Shown here piece by piece: positions 5,677 to 6,514 of a DNA stretch of 6,514 bases (position 1 is its first letter; the number at the start of each line of letters is the position of its first letter). The stretch covers positions 1 to 6,514 of the forward strand of contig CATJWA010000149.1 of assembly GCA_949744025.1 (NCBI GenBank), written 5' to 3'. A model generated the notes under the pieces. That model did no database searches, was not told the DNA's origin, and saw nothing but the letters and a program-made list of their open reading frames with translations. The DNA comes from an uncultured Eubacteriales bacterium. GTDB taxonomy: Bacteria > Bacillota > Clostridia > Oscillospirales > Oscillospiraceae. The translations under genes were made by a program, and so were the position numbers.

Positions 5677-6514
5677 TTAATATCTCCCGCGGAGCATACG
5701 GATTACCTGACCCGGCTTCGGCACCTCACCCTTGTACATGGCCATGAGAGTATACACCTTCCCCGCCAGCAGCACCGCAAGCGCTCCCAGCGCCAGAGTC
5801 AGCAGCAGGCTCACCGCGCCCATGACCGGCGGCACGCTGCCGAGCAGCAGGCGGCTGGGCGTTACGAGTATGGCCGTAAACGGCACCGCGTCGAGCCAGC
5901 CGAAGCCCTCCGCGCCGTTCAGCCCCGAGTACAGCGCGCAGAAAAAGCTGACGACAAGGATAAGCGTAAAGAGCATATTCGCCGATTGCAGCTCCTCCGG
6001 CTTGCCGGCCAGCGAGCCGCCCACGGCCGCGAGCGCGCAGTACAGGAGAAAGCCCGCGAGCAGTATCAGCGCCGCCAGAACGCAGCTCACGGGCGAGAGC
6101 AGGCCCGAGACGCCGGCAAAGGCGCGGAAAAACTGTATCAGCAGCATGTCGGTATTCGGATTGAGCGCGTACACCGCCGCCGTGCCCGCGCCGAAGCCGG
6201 CAAGCAGCGAGACGATGAACAGCAGCACCTGCACCGCGCTGGAGACCCACAGCGCCAGCACCTTGCCCAGCACCAGCTCCACGGGGCGGACCGAGAGAAG
6301 GAAGGTATCCATGAGCCTGGAGGTCTTTTCCATGATGACGCAGTTTCCCACGCTCTGGCCGTAGAACAGCACAAGGAAATAGATGGCCATTATATTCGCG
6401 TAGGGCAAAAGCATAGCGAGTATTTCGCGCATCTCGGCCATGGGGTCATAGTCCTCCGGCTCCGGCTGCGACGGCTCGGGCGCGGCTTCGGCTTCCCCGC
6501 CGAGGACGGCGAGG
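5677..6514 (-). CDS. ABC-2/NatB-like transporter permease, partial (5' end outside window)
   Basis: The visible 278 residues are the C-terminal part of a membrane subunit of an ABC exporter of the ABC-2/NatB type. A Met at 6441 is available, but the frame stays open to the window edge, adding 24 residues ending in the acidic, Pro-rich PEPSQPEPEDYDP, so the start and probably the first helix are outside. Counting from that Met, helices lie at about 9-29, 61-83, 117-140, 156-173 and 203-227. Between the first two is MEKTSRLMDTFLLSVRP (37-53) followed by ELVLGK (55-60), typical of NatB-like permeases. GSLAGKPEELQSAN (142-155) matches the conserved loop before the next helix. The C-terminus is short and basic (RMLRGRY). 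In this family the ATPase gene usually lies next to the permease, so it is expected beyond the window's right edge. The substrate is unknown; Na+ export by NatB is only one example. Confidence 0.85.
   Translation of the reverse strand, partial: LAVLGGEAEAAPEPSQPEPEDYDPMAEMREILAMLLPYANIMAIYFLVLFYGQSVGNCVIMEKTSRLMDTFLLSVRPVELVLGKVLALWVSSAVQVLLFIVSLLAGFGAGTAAVYALNPNTDMLLIQFFRAFAGVSGLLSPVSCVLAALILLAGFLLYCALAAVGGSLAGKPEELQSANMLFTLILVVSFFCALYSGLNGAEGFGWLDAVPFTAILVTPSRLLLGSVPPVMGAVSLLLTLALGALAVLLAGKVYTLMAMYKGEVPKPGQVIRMLRGRY

Noticed and set aside
1..6514. Possible defence island, mobile element or other new system
   Set aside because: No transposase, integrase, nuclease-toxin pair, repeat array or reverse transcriptase is visible, and the genes have separate promoters and terminators of ordinary chromosomal type.

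Overview
The window looks like a chromosomal segment from a GC-rich, endospore-forming member of the Clostridia, probably Oscillospiraceae or a relative. That placement is inference. It rests on a clear spoIIID gene, the style of the MATE transporter and membrane-anchored metallophosphatase, strong GGAGG-type ribosome binding sites, and GC-rich coding with AT-rich intergenic gaps. Nothing here indicates a plasmid, phage, insertion sequence, CRISPR array or stable RNA gene.

Layout: a MATE efflux transporter (4-1332, +) faces four minus-strand genes. A hairpin terminator at 1387-1423 separates it from spoIIID, the mother-cell sporulation regulator (1438-1689, -). Further right are a zinc-ribbon/one-TM/multi-domain protein of unknown function (1870-3474, -), a secreted, C-terminally anchored metallophosphatase of the 5'-nucleotidase family (3572-5500, -), and the C-terminal part of an ABC-2/NatB-like permease (5677 to the window edge, -). 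The permease reading frame stays open to the edge, so its start and its ATPase partner are probably outside.

The genes look like independent units rather than one operon. The permease ends at a good intrinsic terminator (5562-5594). The nucleotidase has its own ribosome binding site and a possible promoter. The zinc-ribbon gene has a near-consensus sigma-A promoter (TTTACA, 17 nt, TATAAT). spoIIID sits behind a hairpin and a sigma-E-like promoter, as expected for a gene switched on in the mother cell. No gap exceeds 180 bases.

I found no convincing new multi-gene system. The points most worth a second look are the spoIIID start codon and the overlap of its candidate promoter with the upstream terminator, the paired hairpins at its 3' end, the unassigned zinc-ribbon membrane protein, and the altered substrate-pocket motifs of the nucleotidase-like enzyme.
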